DNA of 64,000 bases from Streptomyces spiramyceticus (GTDB lineage Bacteria; Actinomycetota; Actinomycetes; Streptomycetales; Streptomycetaceae): NCBI RefSeq assembly GCF_028807635.1, contig NZ_JARBAX010000001.1, positions 571,001-635,000 of the forward strand, in the 5' to 3' direction. The notes under the pieces are model-generated. The model saw only the letters and a list, made by a program, of their open reading frames with translations, ran no database searches and was not told the origin of the DNA. A program made the translations under genes and the position numbers. Positions 44,299-53,197 of the stretch are shown piece after piece (within the stretch, counting starts at the first letter, position 1; each line of letters opens with the position of its first letter).

Positions 44299-45126
44299 TC
44301 ACAGGTCGCGGCGGCGTACGACGACCATGGCGACGACAGCCGATACGAGTGACCAGGCCGCGAAGACCATCCACGACCCGGTGATCGTCGCCGGGTGGCG
44401 GTCCGGCATGAAGGAGTGGTCGCCGACCTCGGTCAGCTGCTCCCACGCCCCTTGGGGCAGGGCGTGCAGGACGGTGGCCGAGAAGTGATTGCGGGCGTTG
44501 AGGAGGGACGGCAGCACCAGGAGCACGAAGGTGAGCGTGACGACGGTGGCCGCGGTGTGCCGGACGACCGCGCCGAGAGCCATGCCGGTCAGCGCGCACA
44601 CAGGGGCGAGCAGGGCGGACGCCGCCATGACGCGCAGTGCGCCGGGGTAGTCGAAGGGCAGACCCACGTGCCGCCCGGACAGGACGGCCTGGGTCACGCC
44701 GAACGACGTCACCGCGAGGACAGTGCCGTACACCAGCATGATCACCGTCACGACGGACATCTTGGCGGCCACGACCGAGCCACGGGCGGGGACGGCCGCG
44801 AAGGTCGTACGGAACTGTCCGGTGCTGTACTCGCTGGCGATCGTGAGCGCGCCGATACTGCCCGCAGCGAGCATGAGGACCATGGAGGCTCCGGCCGTAT
44901 ATGCGTCCCGCATGGCCCAGATGGGCACGAAGAGGGCCTTGATGCCGTCGGGGTAGCCCGGCCAGTTGTTGTGGTCGGCTACGGCGGCGTTCACATTGAT
45001 GCCGATGACGATCAGCGCGCCGACCGTGAAGGCCCAGGGGGTCGAGCGCAGCGACCAGAGCTTGATCCACTCGGCTGCGAGGAGGTCGGTGAAGCGGGCG
45101 CGGGGCTCGGTCGAGAGTATGGTCAT
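44299..45126 (-). CDS. ABC-2 type transporter permease
   Basis: 275 residues, about six transmembrane segments, with the opening 'LLAAEWIKLWSLRSTPWAF' common to Streptomyces ABC-2 permeases next to two-component systems. 'GALTIASEYSTGQFRTTFAAVPAR' is the conserved first-loop motif. Its start overlaps the ATPase stop (ATGA). Export of an antimicrobial or a lipid is typical for this type; the substrate is unknown. Confidence 0.88.
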   Translation of the reverse strand: MTILSTEPRARFTDLLAAEWIKLWSLRSTPWAFTVGALIVIGINVNAAVADHNNWPGYPDGIKALFVPIWAMRDAYTAGASMVLMLAAGSIGALTIASEYSTGQFRTTFAAVPARGSVVAAKMSVVTVIMLVYGTVLAVTSFGVTQAVLSGRHVGLPFDYPGALRVMAASALLAPVCALTGMALGAVVRHTAATVVTLTFVLLVLPSLLNARNHFSATVLHALPQGAWEQLTEVGDHSFMPDRHPATITGSWMVFAAWSLVSAVVAMVVVRRRDL

Positions 45127-46046
45127 CGGGGTTCTCCGGCGAGGTATTCGACGCTGTCGGCGGTGAGTTCCATGAATGCCTCTTCCAGCGAGGAGGCGCG
45201 GGTGGCCAGTTCGTGAAGCAGGATCCGGTGGTGGAGGGCGAGTTCGCCGATACGGGCCGCGGTCAGGCCGGTCACCGTGAGGGCATCGCCGCGGTCCGGA
45301 TGCCCGTCCGGTTGTACGGATGCTCCTTCCGCCGTCAGTACGGCCGTCAGCGCAGCGCTCTCCGGCGTACGCACGGTGACGCTCGTACGCGTACCGCGGG
45401 CCGCGAACTCCGTGACGCTCTCCGCCGCGATCAGCTCGCCCCGGCCGATGACGACCAGATGGTCGGCGGTGTGCTCCATCTCGGTCATCAGGTGGCTGGA
45501 GACGAAGACCGTGCGTCCCTCGGCGGCCAGTCGGCGGAACAGGCCCCGCACCCACAACACGCCTTCCGGGTCAAGGCCGTTGATCGGCTCGTCGAACAGC
45601 AGCACCGGTGGGTCGCCGAGCAGCGCGGCGGCGATTCCGAGGCGCTGCCTCATGCCGAGAGAGAACCCACCAATGCGGCGCCGCCCCGCCTCGGCAAGAC
45701 CGACCTCCCGCAGGACCTCGTCCACCCGGCCGCGCGGGATGCGGTTGCTGCGGGCCAGGGCGTGCAGGTGAGCCCGAGCGGTGTGCCCGCCGTGGACGTC
45801 GCCCGCGTCGAGCAGCGCGCCGACGTGACGCAGGCCGCGCGGGCGGTCGCGGAACGGGCGGCCGTCGATGGTGGCGGTTCCGCCGGTGGGGTCGTTCAGG
45901 CCGAGGAGCAGCCGCAAAGTGGTGCTCTTTCCGGCGCCGTTGGGTCCGAGGAACCCGGTGACGTGCCCGGGGTGCACGGTGAAGGTGAGGCCGTTGACGG
46001 CGGTGGTTGCGCCGTATCGCTTGGTCAGTTCGTTGACTTCGATCAC
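45123..46046 (-). CDS. ABC transporter ATPase
   Basis: 307 residues. Walker A 'LGPNGAGKSTTLRLLLGL', signature 'FSLGMRQRLGIAAALLGDPPVLLFDEPINGLDP', switch 'VSSHLMTEMEHTADHLVVIGRG', then a C-terminal domain (DrrA-like). GTG start (VIEVNELTKRYG) with only a weak ribosome site. It pairs with the downstream permease and is divergent from the histidine kinase gene; that arrangement suggests the two-component system controls the exporter. Confidence 0.9.
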   Translation of the reverse strand: MIEVNELTKRYGATTAVNGLTFTVHPGHVTGFLGPNGAGKSTTLRLLLGLNDPTGGTATIDGRPFRDRPRGLRHVGALLDAGDVHGGHTARAHLHALARSNRIPRGRVDEVLREVGLAEAGRRRIGGFSLGMRQRLGIAAALLGDPPVLLFDEPINGLDPEGVLWVRGLFRRLAAEGRTVFVSSHLMTEMEHTADHLVVIGRGELIAAESVTEFAARGTRTSVTVRTPESAALTAVLTAEGASVQPDGHPDRGDALTVTGLTAARIGELALHHRILLHELATRASSLEEAFMELTADSVEYLAGEPR

Positions 46047-46179
46047 CCGGCCAACGGTGCCGGGAGCTGTGCCCGTACGGCATCGGGCCGTCGGCCACAC
46101 TCGCGGCGGCCGTTGTAGCCCGTGGGCGTAGGTCCACGGACCAATGCTCTGCCGCAGGTCAGGCGGTTACGATCCCCTC

Positions 46180-47409
46180 ATGCCCACTACGACGACGAGT
46201 TCTCGACGCCCTGCGCGGGTGAGGAGCGTGGGGCCGCCCGTCGCGTGGACGGTCCTGGCCTGGGCCGGGGCTGTGGCGTACCCGTTCGTCCTGTTCTTCT
46301 CGGTACAGGCCGGGCCTTATCGCTCCGTTGCCCTGCGGGTTGTTCTGTCGGGCGTCGCTACCGTCCTGTTGATCGGTCTGCTGCGGCGCAGTCCGCTGCC
46401 TGCGGTGGCGCTGATGCTCGTCGGTACGTTCGCCGCGGCGACCACGTGGCCGTACTGGGAGATCGTCTATGTGCTGGTCCTGGTGAACGATCTCGCCGTC
46501 GGCTTCCTCGTGGCCAACCGCACGCGCCGCACCGCGATCGCGGCCGCCGTTCTGACGCTCGGCGCGCAGATCGGCTCCGTCCGCTACTACACGAACGGGT
46601 CGGGCGAACACACCAACGCGGTTGTGTTTCTCGTACTGGCGGTCCTCGCCGCCTGGCTGGCGGGTTACTCGGTCCGCGAGCGCCGCGAGCACGCCGCGGC
46701 GCTGCGCTCGCAGACCGCGGCTCAGGCCGTCACCGCGGAACGGCTGCGCATCGCCCGCGAGTTGCACGACATGATCGCGCACAGCATCGGCGTCATCGCC
46801 ATCCAGGCAGGGGTCGGCAGCCGGGTCATCGACACGCAGCCGGACGAGGCGCGCAACGCGCTCAGCACCATCGAAGCCACCAGCCGGGAAACCCTCGCGG
46901 GGCTGCGGCGGACGCTGGGTGCGCTGCGCCGCACGGAGCCGGGCTCCGAACCCGGCTCCGAACCGGGCTCCGAATCCGGGCCCGGTCGCCGAGCCACGCC
47001 GCTCGACCCGATGCCCGGGCTGGCCGACGTGGGCCGGCTGGCCGCGTCGACGTCGGACGCAGGCGTACGGGTCGATGTGCGGTGGCGGGGAGAGCGGCGG
47101 CCGCTGCCCGCCGACATCGACCTGGCGGCGTTCCGGATCCTTCAGGAAGCGCTCACCAACGTGGTACGCCACGCGGGCACCCCCGACTGCCGGGTGACCG
47201 TCGACTACCGGGACGCCGAGCTGTCCATAGAGGTCGAGGACGACGGCCGCGGCGGCCCGGTCCCCGGCACCGGCGGCGACACCGGCTGGGGCATCGTCGG
47301 CATGCGGGAGCGGGTCGGCCTGCTGCGCGGACACTTCACCGCCGGGCCCCGGCCCGAAGGCGGCTTTCACGTGGCGGCCAGGCTGCCCCTCTCCGAAGGA
47401 GCCGGATGA
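46180..47409 (+). CDS. NarL-type sensor histidine kinase
   Basis: 409 residues. Four to five transmembrane segments fill residues ~20-165 with almost no extracellular loop, so it may sense within the membrane. The HisKA_3 dimer box 'RLRIARELHDMIAHSIGVIAIQAG' carries the phosphorylated His (H196). The HATPase_c part has 'ALTNVVRHAGT' and 'DDGRGGPVPGTGGDTGWGIVGMRERV'. A repeated EPGS run separates the two. Start at the ATG of MPTTTTSSRR. Coupled to the response regulator (ATGA). Confidence 0.9.
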   Translation: MPTTTTSSRRPARVRSVGPPVAWTVLAWAGAVAYPFVLFFSVQAGPYRSVALRVVLSGVATVLLIGLLRRSPLPAVALMLVGTFAAATTWPYWEIVYVLVLVNDLAVGFLVANRTRRTAIAAAVLTLGAQIGSVRYYTNGSGEHTNAVVFLVLAVLAAWLAGYSVRERREHAAALRSQTAAQAVTAERLRIARELHDMIAHSIGVIAIQAGVGSRVIDTQPDEARNALSTIEATSRETLAGLRRTLGALRRTEPGSEPGSEPGSESGPGRRATPLDPMPGLADVGRLAASTSDAGVRVDVRWRGERRPLPADIDLAAFRILQEALTNVVRHAGTPDCRVTVDYRDAELSIEVEDDGRGGPVPGTGGDTGWGIVGMRERVGLLRGHFTAGPRPEGGFHVAARLPLSEGAG

Positions 47410-48062
47410 CGGTCCGTATCGTGCTCGCCGACGACCAGCCGCTGGTACGCGCCGGCCTGCGTGTACTGATGGCCGACACCCCGGACATCGACGTCGTGGG
47501 AGAGGCCGGAACGGGAGCGGAGGCGGTCCGGCTGGCCGGGGACGTACATCCCGATGTGGTGGTGATGGACATCCGCATGCCGGGTATGGACGGCATCGAG
47601 GCCACCCGGCTGATCACGGCGGGCTCGGATGCGGCGCGCGTCCTCGTCCTCACCACGTTCGACGACGACGATTACGTCTACGGCGCGCTCCGCGCCGGGG
47701 CGAGCGGGTTCCTCGTCAAGGACATGGCCCTGGAGGACATCCTCGCGGCGATACGCGTGGTCGCCGCCGGGGACGGCCTGATCGCGCCGAGCGTCACGCG
47801 CCGCCTCATCGAGGAGTTCGCCGCCCGCCCCGAACCGGCCCGGCCGCCACGGTCGGTCGAGGGCATCACCGGGCGGGAACGCGAGGTGATGACCCTTGTC
47901 GGACGCGGCCTGTCGAACAGCGAGATCGCAAGCCACCTGTGCATCAGCGTGGCCACCGTAAAGGCGCACGTGGCGCGGCTGTTCACGAAACTCGGCGCGC
48001 GCGACCGGGTTCACCTTGTGATCATCGCGTACGAGACGGGGATGGTGGCGCCGCCGAGGTGA
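47406..48062 (+). CDS. NarL/LuxR-family response regulator
   Basis: 218 residues. The receiver domain has the acidic pair DD (9-10), the phospho-acceptor D55 in 'VVVMDIRMPGMDG', and K105-type 'FLVKDM'. The LuxR HTH is 'ITGREREVMTLVGRGLSNSEIASHLCISVATVKAHVARLFTKLGARDR'. It pairs with the kinase above. The likely target is the divergent ABC-2 exporter; inferred from layout. Confidence 0.92.
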   Translation: MTVRIVLADDQPLVRAGLRVLMADTPDIDVVGEAGTGAEAVRLAGDVHPDVVVMDIRMPGMDGIEATRLITAGSDAARVLVLTTFDDDDYVYGALRAGASGFLVKDMALEDILAAIRVVAAGDGLIAPSVTRRLIEEFAARPEPARPPRSVEGITGREREVMTLVGRGLSNSEIASHLCISVATVKAHVARLFTKLGARDRVHLVIIAYETGMVAPPR

Positions 48063-48099
48063 GCGGTGCAAGGGCGTACCCAGGGCTGCCCTTCTGGGG

Positions 48100-48124
48100 C
48101 CCCCACGCCCGCAGGGCGTAGGGG
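48100..48124. terminator. Hairpin between the response regulator and dppA
   Basis: CCCCCACGCCC-GCA-GGGCGTAGGGG with one mismatch in the stem, between convergent genes. Confidence 0.5.
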
Positions 48125-48165
48125 AGCACCCTCAAACGCAGGACGGGCTCAAGTACGGCCGGTGC

Positions 48166-49011
48166 CTACCGCACGTCGATCATCGGCAGGCGCGATCTCG
48201 CGGCCAGTGCGGCCGTTGAGTACCAGACCCTGATCAGGCCGATCAGGCTGCTGGGGTCCGAGACTTCGCACGTCACCGTCGTCTCGTCGAGCCGCACCGC
48301 ACCCGGCACGTCCGCCGCGGACTCGGCCGCCGTCGGGATCTGGAACCCGGCGGTCAGCACGAGCCGGTCGGGGATCGCCACCGGCCGGAGCGCGCCGGCG
48401 TTCTTCACCGCCTCGGCCGCCGCGGCGCGGACCAGGGCCTGTGCCCGGCGGGGGTGGAGGCTGTCGGCGGCGGTGTAGCCCTCGGCGCGCTTGACCGTGG
48501 CGGTGACCACGCCGGGGAACCGGCGTTGCGCCAGCGCGCAGATCTGGTCGTCGCCGGTCACCAGGCCGACGGGAACGCCGTGTTCGGCGGCGAGGAGCGC
48601 GTTGATCTCGGCCTCCGACACGATACGGTCGCCCAGTTTCAGCCAGGCGAAGAACGACGAGAAACTGTGGGCGAGTACGCCGGGGCAGCCGCCCGCCGCG
48701 TGGTAGCCGACGAACAGCGCAACCCCGTGGTCGCCGCCGATGCCGTGCGCCATGCACTGCGCCTTCGGGCTGCCGGTGATCAGGCGGGCCCGCTCGTCGA
48801 GCCTGTCCTGCAGGAAGTTGTCCATGGTGCCGTGGCTGTCGTTCACCGCGACCGAGTCCGCTCCGGCGTCGAACGCCCCCTCGATCGCCGCGTTCGCCTC
48901 GGCGGTCATCAACTGCTGGGCCCGCGGGTATCCGTGGCCGCCGCGCGCGATCTGGTCAACGGTCGCGATCCCCGAAATGCCTTCCATGTCGACCGAGATG
49001 TAGACGTCCAT
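48166..49011 (-). CDS. dppA: M55 zinc D-aminopeptidase
   Basis: 281 residues, close to the size of Bacillus subtilis DppA. From memory of that enzyme, the zinc ligands and catalytic His fall at the same numbers here: D8, E10 (SVDMEG), H60 (NDSHG), H104 (GYHAAG), E133 (VSEAEIN) and H115 (LAHSFS). It should cut peptides with N-terminal D-residues such as D-Ala-D-Ala, in the cytosol. It is divergent from the peptide-import operon, with 159 bases between starts, so both are probably controlled from one region. Confidence 0.92.
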   Translation of the reverse strand: MDVYISVDMEGISGIATVDQIARGGHGYPRAQQLMTAEANAAIEGAFDAGADSVAVNDSHGTMDNFLQDRLDERARLITGSPKAQCMAHGIGGDHGVALFVGYHAAGGCPGVLAHSFSSFFAWLKLGDRIVSEAEINALLAAEHGVPVGLVTGDDQICALAQRRFPGVVTATVKRAEGYTAADSLHPRRAQALVRAAAAEAVKNAGALRPVAIPDRLVLTAGFQIPTAAESAADVPGAVRLDETTVTCEVSDPSSLIGLIRVWYSTAALAARSRLPMIDVR

Positions 49012-49170
49012 GGGTCTCCTCTCCTGTGGCCTCCGGCATCATCCGACCCCGGCGATCGGGCGTCATCGGACGTACGCACAGGTCCCGGGCGCCTTTTTCG
49101 TCTCCCACGACGATCCGGCGCTGCCAGGCCGGCGCCTACTGTGCCCTCACTGCTCTCCACGGAGGTGGTC

Positions 49171-50535
49171 ATGGTCAACACCGAAGATCTGCGGGCACGC
49201 CTTGCCGAACTGGCCGAGAGGCATCGCATCCCCGGCGCGACCGTCGCCGTCCAGCGCGGCGACGAGATCGTCGAGGCGGCGTACGGCGTGCTCGACAAGG
49301 AGACCGGCTACCCGGCGACCACCGACTCGATCTTCCAGACCGGGTCCGTCACCAAGGTCTGGACGGCGACGCTGATCATGCAGCTCGTCGACGAGGGCCT
49401 GGCCGACCTGGACGCGCCCGTGGCGCGCTACCTGCCGGACTTCCGGGTCACGGACGAGGCGGTGAGCGCGGCTGTCACCCTGCGCCAACTCCTGTGCCAC
49501 ACCGGTGGTTTCGAGGGCGACATCTTCGACGACCACGGGCCCGGCGACGACGCGGTCGAGCGGTTCGTGGCCGGCCTTTCGGGTCCTTCGCGGCAGCTGT
49601 TCACGTGCGGTGAGCTGTGGTCGTACTGCAACAGCGGCTATGTGGTCCTCGGCCGGATCGTCGAGGTGCTCACCGGTCTGACCTGGGAGGCGGCGCTCCG
49701 CGAGCGCATCGCCGTCCCGCTCGGCATGACGGAGCTCGCGACCTCGCCGGGCGAGGCGATCCGGCACCGGGTGGCGATGGGTCATGTGCCCGGCCCGGAC
49801 GGCGAGCCGGTCAAGGCGCCGCTGTGGAACATGCCGCGTTCCAACGCGCCCGCCGGTTCGACGCTGACGCTCAGCGTCCGGGACCAGCTCCGCTTCGCGA
49901 AGATGCACATCAGCGGCGGTGTGGCCCCCGACGGCACGCGGGTGCTCTCCGAGGAGAGCGTCCGGGCGATGCGGGAGCCGCAGGCGGCCGTGCCGGGCGT
50001 CGGGCCGCTCGCGGATCACTGGGGGCTCGGCTGGGAGCTGTTCGACTGGAAGGGCGGCCCGGTCATCGGGCACGACGGCGGCACCATCGGCCAGTCCGCG
50101 CTCCTGCGCATCGTGCCGGAGCAGGACGTGGCCGTCGCGATCCTCACCAACGGGGGCGGGTTCTTCGGCCTGCACGTCCTGGTCACCGAGCTGCTGGCAG
50201 ACCTGGCCGGAGTGAGCGTGCCGCCGCTGCCGGTCCCGCCCGACGAACCGCCGACGGTCGACCTACGCTTCTTCACCGGCCGGTACGAGTCGGTGACCTG
50301 CGAGGCCGAGGTCGTGCAGGTCGGCGAGGCCCTGTCCGTGGTGGTACGGCCCCTCGGCCCGGCCGCCGCCCTGCCCGGCGAAGACGCCCCGAACAGCACG
50401 GTCATGGTGCCGCTGGACGCCCGCACACTGGTCGCTCTAAGAGAGACGGACGGCCGGTACCAGACGTACACCTTCCTCGGCGACGGCGACAAGGCTCGCT
50501 TCCTGCACCTGGGCCGCGCCGTCCCACGCGCCTGA
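49171..50535 (+). CDS. Serine hydrolase of the beta-lactamase/S12 family, copy 1
   Basis: 454 residues. The penicillin-binding fold motifs are SxxK at S59-K62 (TGSVTKVW), YxN at Y152-N154 (WSYCNSGY) and a GHDGGT near 305 in place of KTG. A C-terminal domain of about 100 residues follows (FTGRYESV...), as in D-aminopeptidase and class C-like esterases. No signal peptide, so it is likely cytosolic, which argues for an intracellular peptidase or esterase rather than a penicillin-binding protein. Start behind GGAGGTGGTC. It leads the salvage operon; a paralogue sits at 57688. Confidence 0.88.
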   Translation: MVNTEDLRARLAELAERHRIPGATVAVQRGDEIVEAAYGVLDKETGYPATTDSIFQTGSVTKVWTATLIMQLVDEGLADLDAPVARYLPDFRVTDEAVSAAVTLRQLLCHTGGFEGDIFDDHGPGDDAVERFVAGLSGPSRQLFTCGELWSYCNSGYVVLGRIVEVLTGLTWEAALRERIAVPLGMTELATSPGEAIRHRVAMGHVPGPDGEPVKAPLWNMPRSNAPAGSTLTLSVRDQLRFAKMHISGGVAPDGTRVLSEESVRAMREPQAAVPGVGPLADHWGLGWELFDWKGGPVIGHDGGTIGQSALLRIVPEQDVAVAILTNGGGFFGLHVLVTELLADLAGVSVPPLPVPPDEPPTVDLRFFTGRYESVTCEAEVVQVGEALSVVVRPLGPAAALPGEDAPNSTVMVPLDARTLVALRETDGRYQTYTFLGDGDKARFLHLGRAVPRA

Positions 50536-50644
50536 GCCGCGCACCTGAACCACGCGCCTGACCAACGCGCCGCTCCAACACCCCCACGCCTGAAGTGCCT
50601 GAATCCCCCGTCCCCTCGCGCAGGCCGGCAGAGGAGCAGATGAG

Positions 50645-52213
50645 ATGAGAAGCACCACGACCACCGGTGCGGCAGCCGCGGCGATCGCGGCGATCGGACT
50701 GGCCACGACCGGGTGCAGCGGCGGCGTGACCGGAGGCGGCGGCAGCGGAACCGTCACCATCGCGATCGCCTCGGACCCCGGGACCCTCAACCCGCTGGGA
50801 ACAGTGGCCTCTTCCGCGCTGTCCATGAACAGATTCGCCTACGACACCCTCGTGCACCAGGGCCCCAAAGGCTCCACGGTCTCGGGCATCGCACAGCGCT
50901 GGTCGGCCACCCCCACGTCGGCCACTTTCACCTTACGCAAGGGCGTGACCTGCCAGGACGGTTCGGCGCTGACCGCGTCGGACGTGGCGGCCGTGTACAA
51001 CTACGTCGCCGACCCGAAGAACCAGTCGCCGCTCCTCGGGGTCGCCGTACCGCCGACGGCCGCCGCCGAGGCCGACGACGCGAGGCGCACGGTCACGGTA
51101 CGCACCAAGCAGCCCGCACCCTTCTTCGTGGAGATGGCCCAACTCCTCCCCCTCACCTGCAAGAAGGGGCTGTCCGACCCGAAGGCGCTGGCCCGCGCCT
51201 CCGACGCGACCGGCGCGTACCGGCTGAAGGAGGCGGTGGCGGGCGACCACTTCACGTACGTCAAACGCAAGGGCTACACCTGGGGCCCGGACGGCGCCAC
51301 TGGCGACGAGATGCCCGACACGGTGGTCTTCAAGGTGGTGGCCAACGAGTCCACGGCCACGAACCTGCTGCTCGCGGGCGAGGTCAACGCGGCCCAGATC
51401 AACGGGACCGACCGGGACCGTCTCAAGGCGGCCAAGGTCATGTCGCGGAGCACCCGGCTCCTCTTCGGTGAGCTGATCTTCAACGAGGGTTCCGGTCACG
51501 CGACCGCCGACCCTGCGGTGCGCAAAGCCCTGGTGGGCGCGCTGGACCTGAAGCAGATCGGTTCCGTCGCGACCGGCGGAACGGGCAGGCCCGCCACCAA
51601 CCTCGGCGAGATCGCCCCCACTCCCTGTACCGGCGACACCGTCACCGGGAACCTGCCCGCGCACGACACCGCCCGGGCTGCCGAGGCCCTCACATCCGCG
51701 GGGTGGACGAAGACCGGCAAGACCTGGACCAAGGATGGAAAGCCGCTCAGCATCACCGCTCCGTACCCGTCGACCCAGGGGCCGCGGGTGAGCTCCGCGA
51801 TGGAACTGGCCACCCAGCAGTGGACCGAGTTCGGGGTGAAGGCGACCACCAGGACGATGGACCAGGCGACCGTCGTCTCCACGCTGAGCGCGGACACGTG
51901 GGACGTGGCCTGGTCGCCGATCGGTGTGTCCCTGCCCGATCAGCTCACCAGGTTCTTCAGCGGTCCCGTGCCGCCGCGCGGCACCAACTTCGGCCGCGTC
52001 GACAACCCCGAGTACGAGCGCCTCACCGCCGAGGCATCGACCAAGCCGGGCAAGGCGGGATGCGACCTGTGGGACGCGGCGGACGCCGCGCTGATCAAGC
52101 GCGTCGATGTCGTCCCGATCGTGACCAACCCGCAGACCGTGTACGGCAAGGGCGTCACCTTCAGGTCCGACGGCGGGATCGTGCCGTCGAGTCTGCGAAG
52201 GACGCTGGGCTGA
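50645..52213 (+). CDS. Peptide ABC transporter substrate-binding lipoprotein (family 5)
   Basis: 522 residues. Lipoprotein signal with lipobox 'LATTGCSGG'. The mature part has 'LGTVASSALSMNRFAYDTLVHQGPKGSTVSGIAQRWSATP' and 'FTLRKGVTCQDGSALTASDVAAVYNYVADP', typical of DppA/OppA-type binding proteins. It captures peptides outside the cell and hands them to the permeases encoded next. Stop overlaps the permease start (TGATG); RBS GAGGAG. Confidence 0.92.
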   Translation: MRSTTTTGAAAAAIAAIGLATTGCSGGVTGGGGSGTVTIAIASDPGTLNPLGTVASSALSMNRFAYDTLVHQGPKGSTVSGIAQRWSATPTSATFTLRKGVTCQDGSALTASDVAAVYNYVADPKNQSPLLGVAVPPTAAAEADDARRTVTVRTKQPAPFFVEMAQLLPLTCKKGLSDPKALARASDATGAYRLKEAVAGDHFTYVKRKGYTWGPDGATGDEMPDTVVFKVVANESTATNLLLAGEVNAAQINGTDRDRLKAAKVMSRSTRLLFGELIFNEGSGHATADPAVRKALVGALDLKQIGSVATGGTGRPATNLGEIAPTPCTGDTVTGNLPAHDTARAAEALTSAGWTKTGKTWTKDGKPLSITAPYPSTQGPRVSSAMELATQQWTEFGVKATTRTMDQATVVSTLSADTWDVAWSPIGVSLPDQLTRFFSGPVPPRGTNFGRVDNPEYERLTAEASTKPGKAGCDLWDAADAALIKRVDVVPIVTNPQTVYGKGVTFRSDGGIVPSSLRRTLG

Positions 52214-53196
52214 TGGCGGCCCTGGCACTGCCGGCCCGGCTCGGCGTACGGGGGCCGTGGGCGGGGTTCGTCGTACGGCGGGTCGTGCGGCTGTTCGTGT
52301 CGCTGGGCGTGCTGGTCACCGCGTCGTTCGCGATGATCCACCTGGTTCCCGGGGACCCGGTGCGGGCGGCGCTCGGCCCGACCGCCGATCCGGCGCTGGT
52401 CGACGCCCGGCGCCACGCGCTCGGGCTCGACCAGTCCCTGCCGGAGCAGTACGGGGCCTTCGTCAGCGGCCTGTTGCAGGGCCGTCTCGGCCAGTCGATC
52501 ACCGCCGACCTGCCGGTGTCGCAGATCATCTCCGGCCGTCTCCCCGCGACCCTGGAGATCGCCGTACCGGCATTCGTCCTGATCATGCTCATCGCGATCC
52601 CGGTCGGGATGACGGCGGCCGTGCTGACCAGGGACGGGAAACGACGGCGCGGTGAGCTCGCGTTCACGGCGGTCACCGGAACGCTCGGTGCGGTGCCCGA
52701 ATTCCTGCTGGCCGTGGGGCTGGTCGCGCTGTTCGGTGTGGCGTTCCCGGTTCTGCCGGTGGCGTCGCGCGGCGGGCCTTCGTCGTACGTCCTGCCGGTC
52801 CTCGCCCTCGCGATCATCCCGGCGGTGGTGCTGGCCCGGATCGTACGGGTGGAGACGCTCCGGGTGCTCGGCGAGGACTACATGCGTACGGCCAGGGCCA
52901 AGCGGCTTCCCGCGCGGCTGCGTTATCTGCGGCACGCGCTGCCGAATCTGCTGACGTCCTCGCTGACGCTGGGCGGGCTGCTGTTCACCTCGCTGATCGC
53001 GGGGACCGTCCTGATCGAGAACGTATTCGCCTGGCCGGGTCTCGGCACCACCATCGTCCAGGCGATCACGCAGAAGGACTACCCGCTGGTGCAGGGCGTG
53101 GTGCTGGTCTACGGGGCGGCGGCGCTCGTCATCACCTTCGCCGTCGACGTGGCCGTCGCCGTCGCCGATCCCCGTTCCACGATCCGCGGGAGCTGA
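52213..53196 (+). CDS. Peptide ABC transporter permease (DppB type)
   Basis: 327 residues. 'FVVRRVVRLFVSLGVLVTASFAMIHLVPGDPVRAALG' is the standard DppB opening, with six transmembrane segments and the EAA loop 'EDYMRTARAKRLPARLRYLRHALPN'. It forms half of the peptide channel. One base separates its stop from the next start. Confidence 0.92.
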   Translation: MAALALPARLGVRGPWAGFVVRRVVRLFVSLGVLVTASFAMIHLVPGDPVRAALGPTADPALVDARRHALGLDQSLPEQYGAFVSGLLQGRLGQSITADLPVSQIISGRLPATLEIAVPAFVLIMLIAIPVGMTAAVLTRDGKRRRGELAFTAVTGTLGAVPEFLLAVGLVALFGVAFPVLPVASRGGPSSYVLPVLALAIIPAVVLARIVRVETLRVLGEDYMRTARAKRLPARLRYLRHALPNLLTSSLTLGGLLFTSLIAGTVLIENVFAWPGLGTTIVQAITQKDYPLVQGVVLVYGAAALVITFAVDVAVAVADPRSTIRGS

Positions 53197-53197
53197 T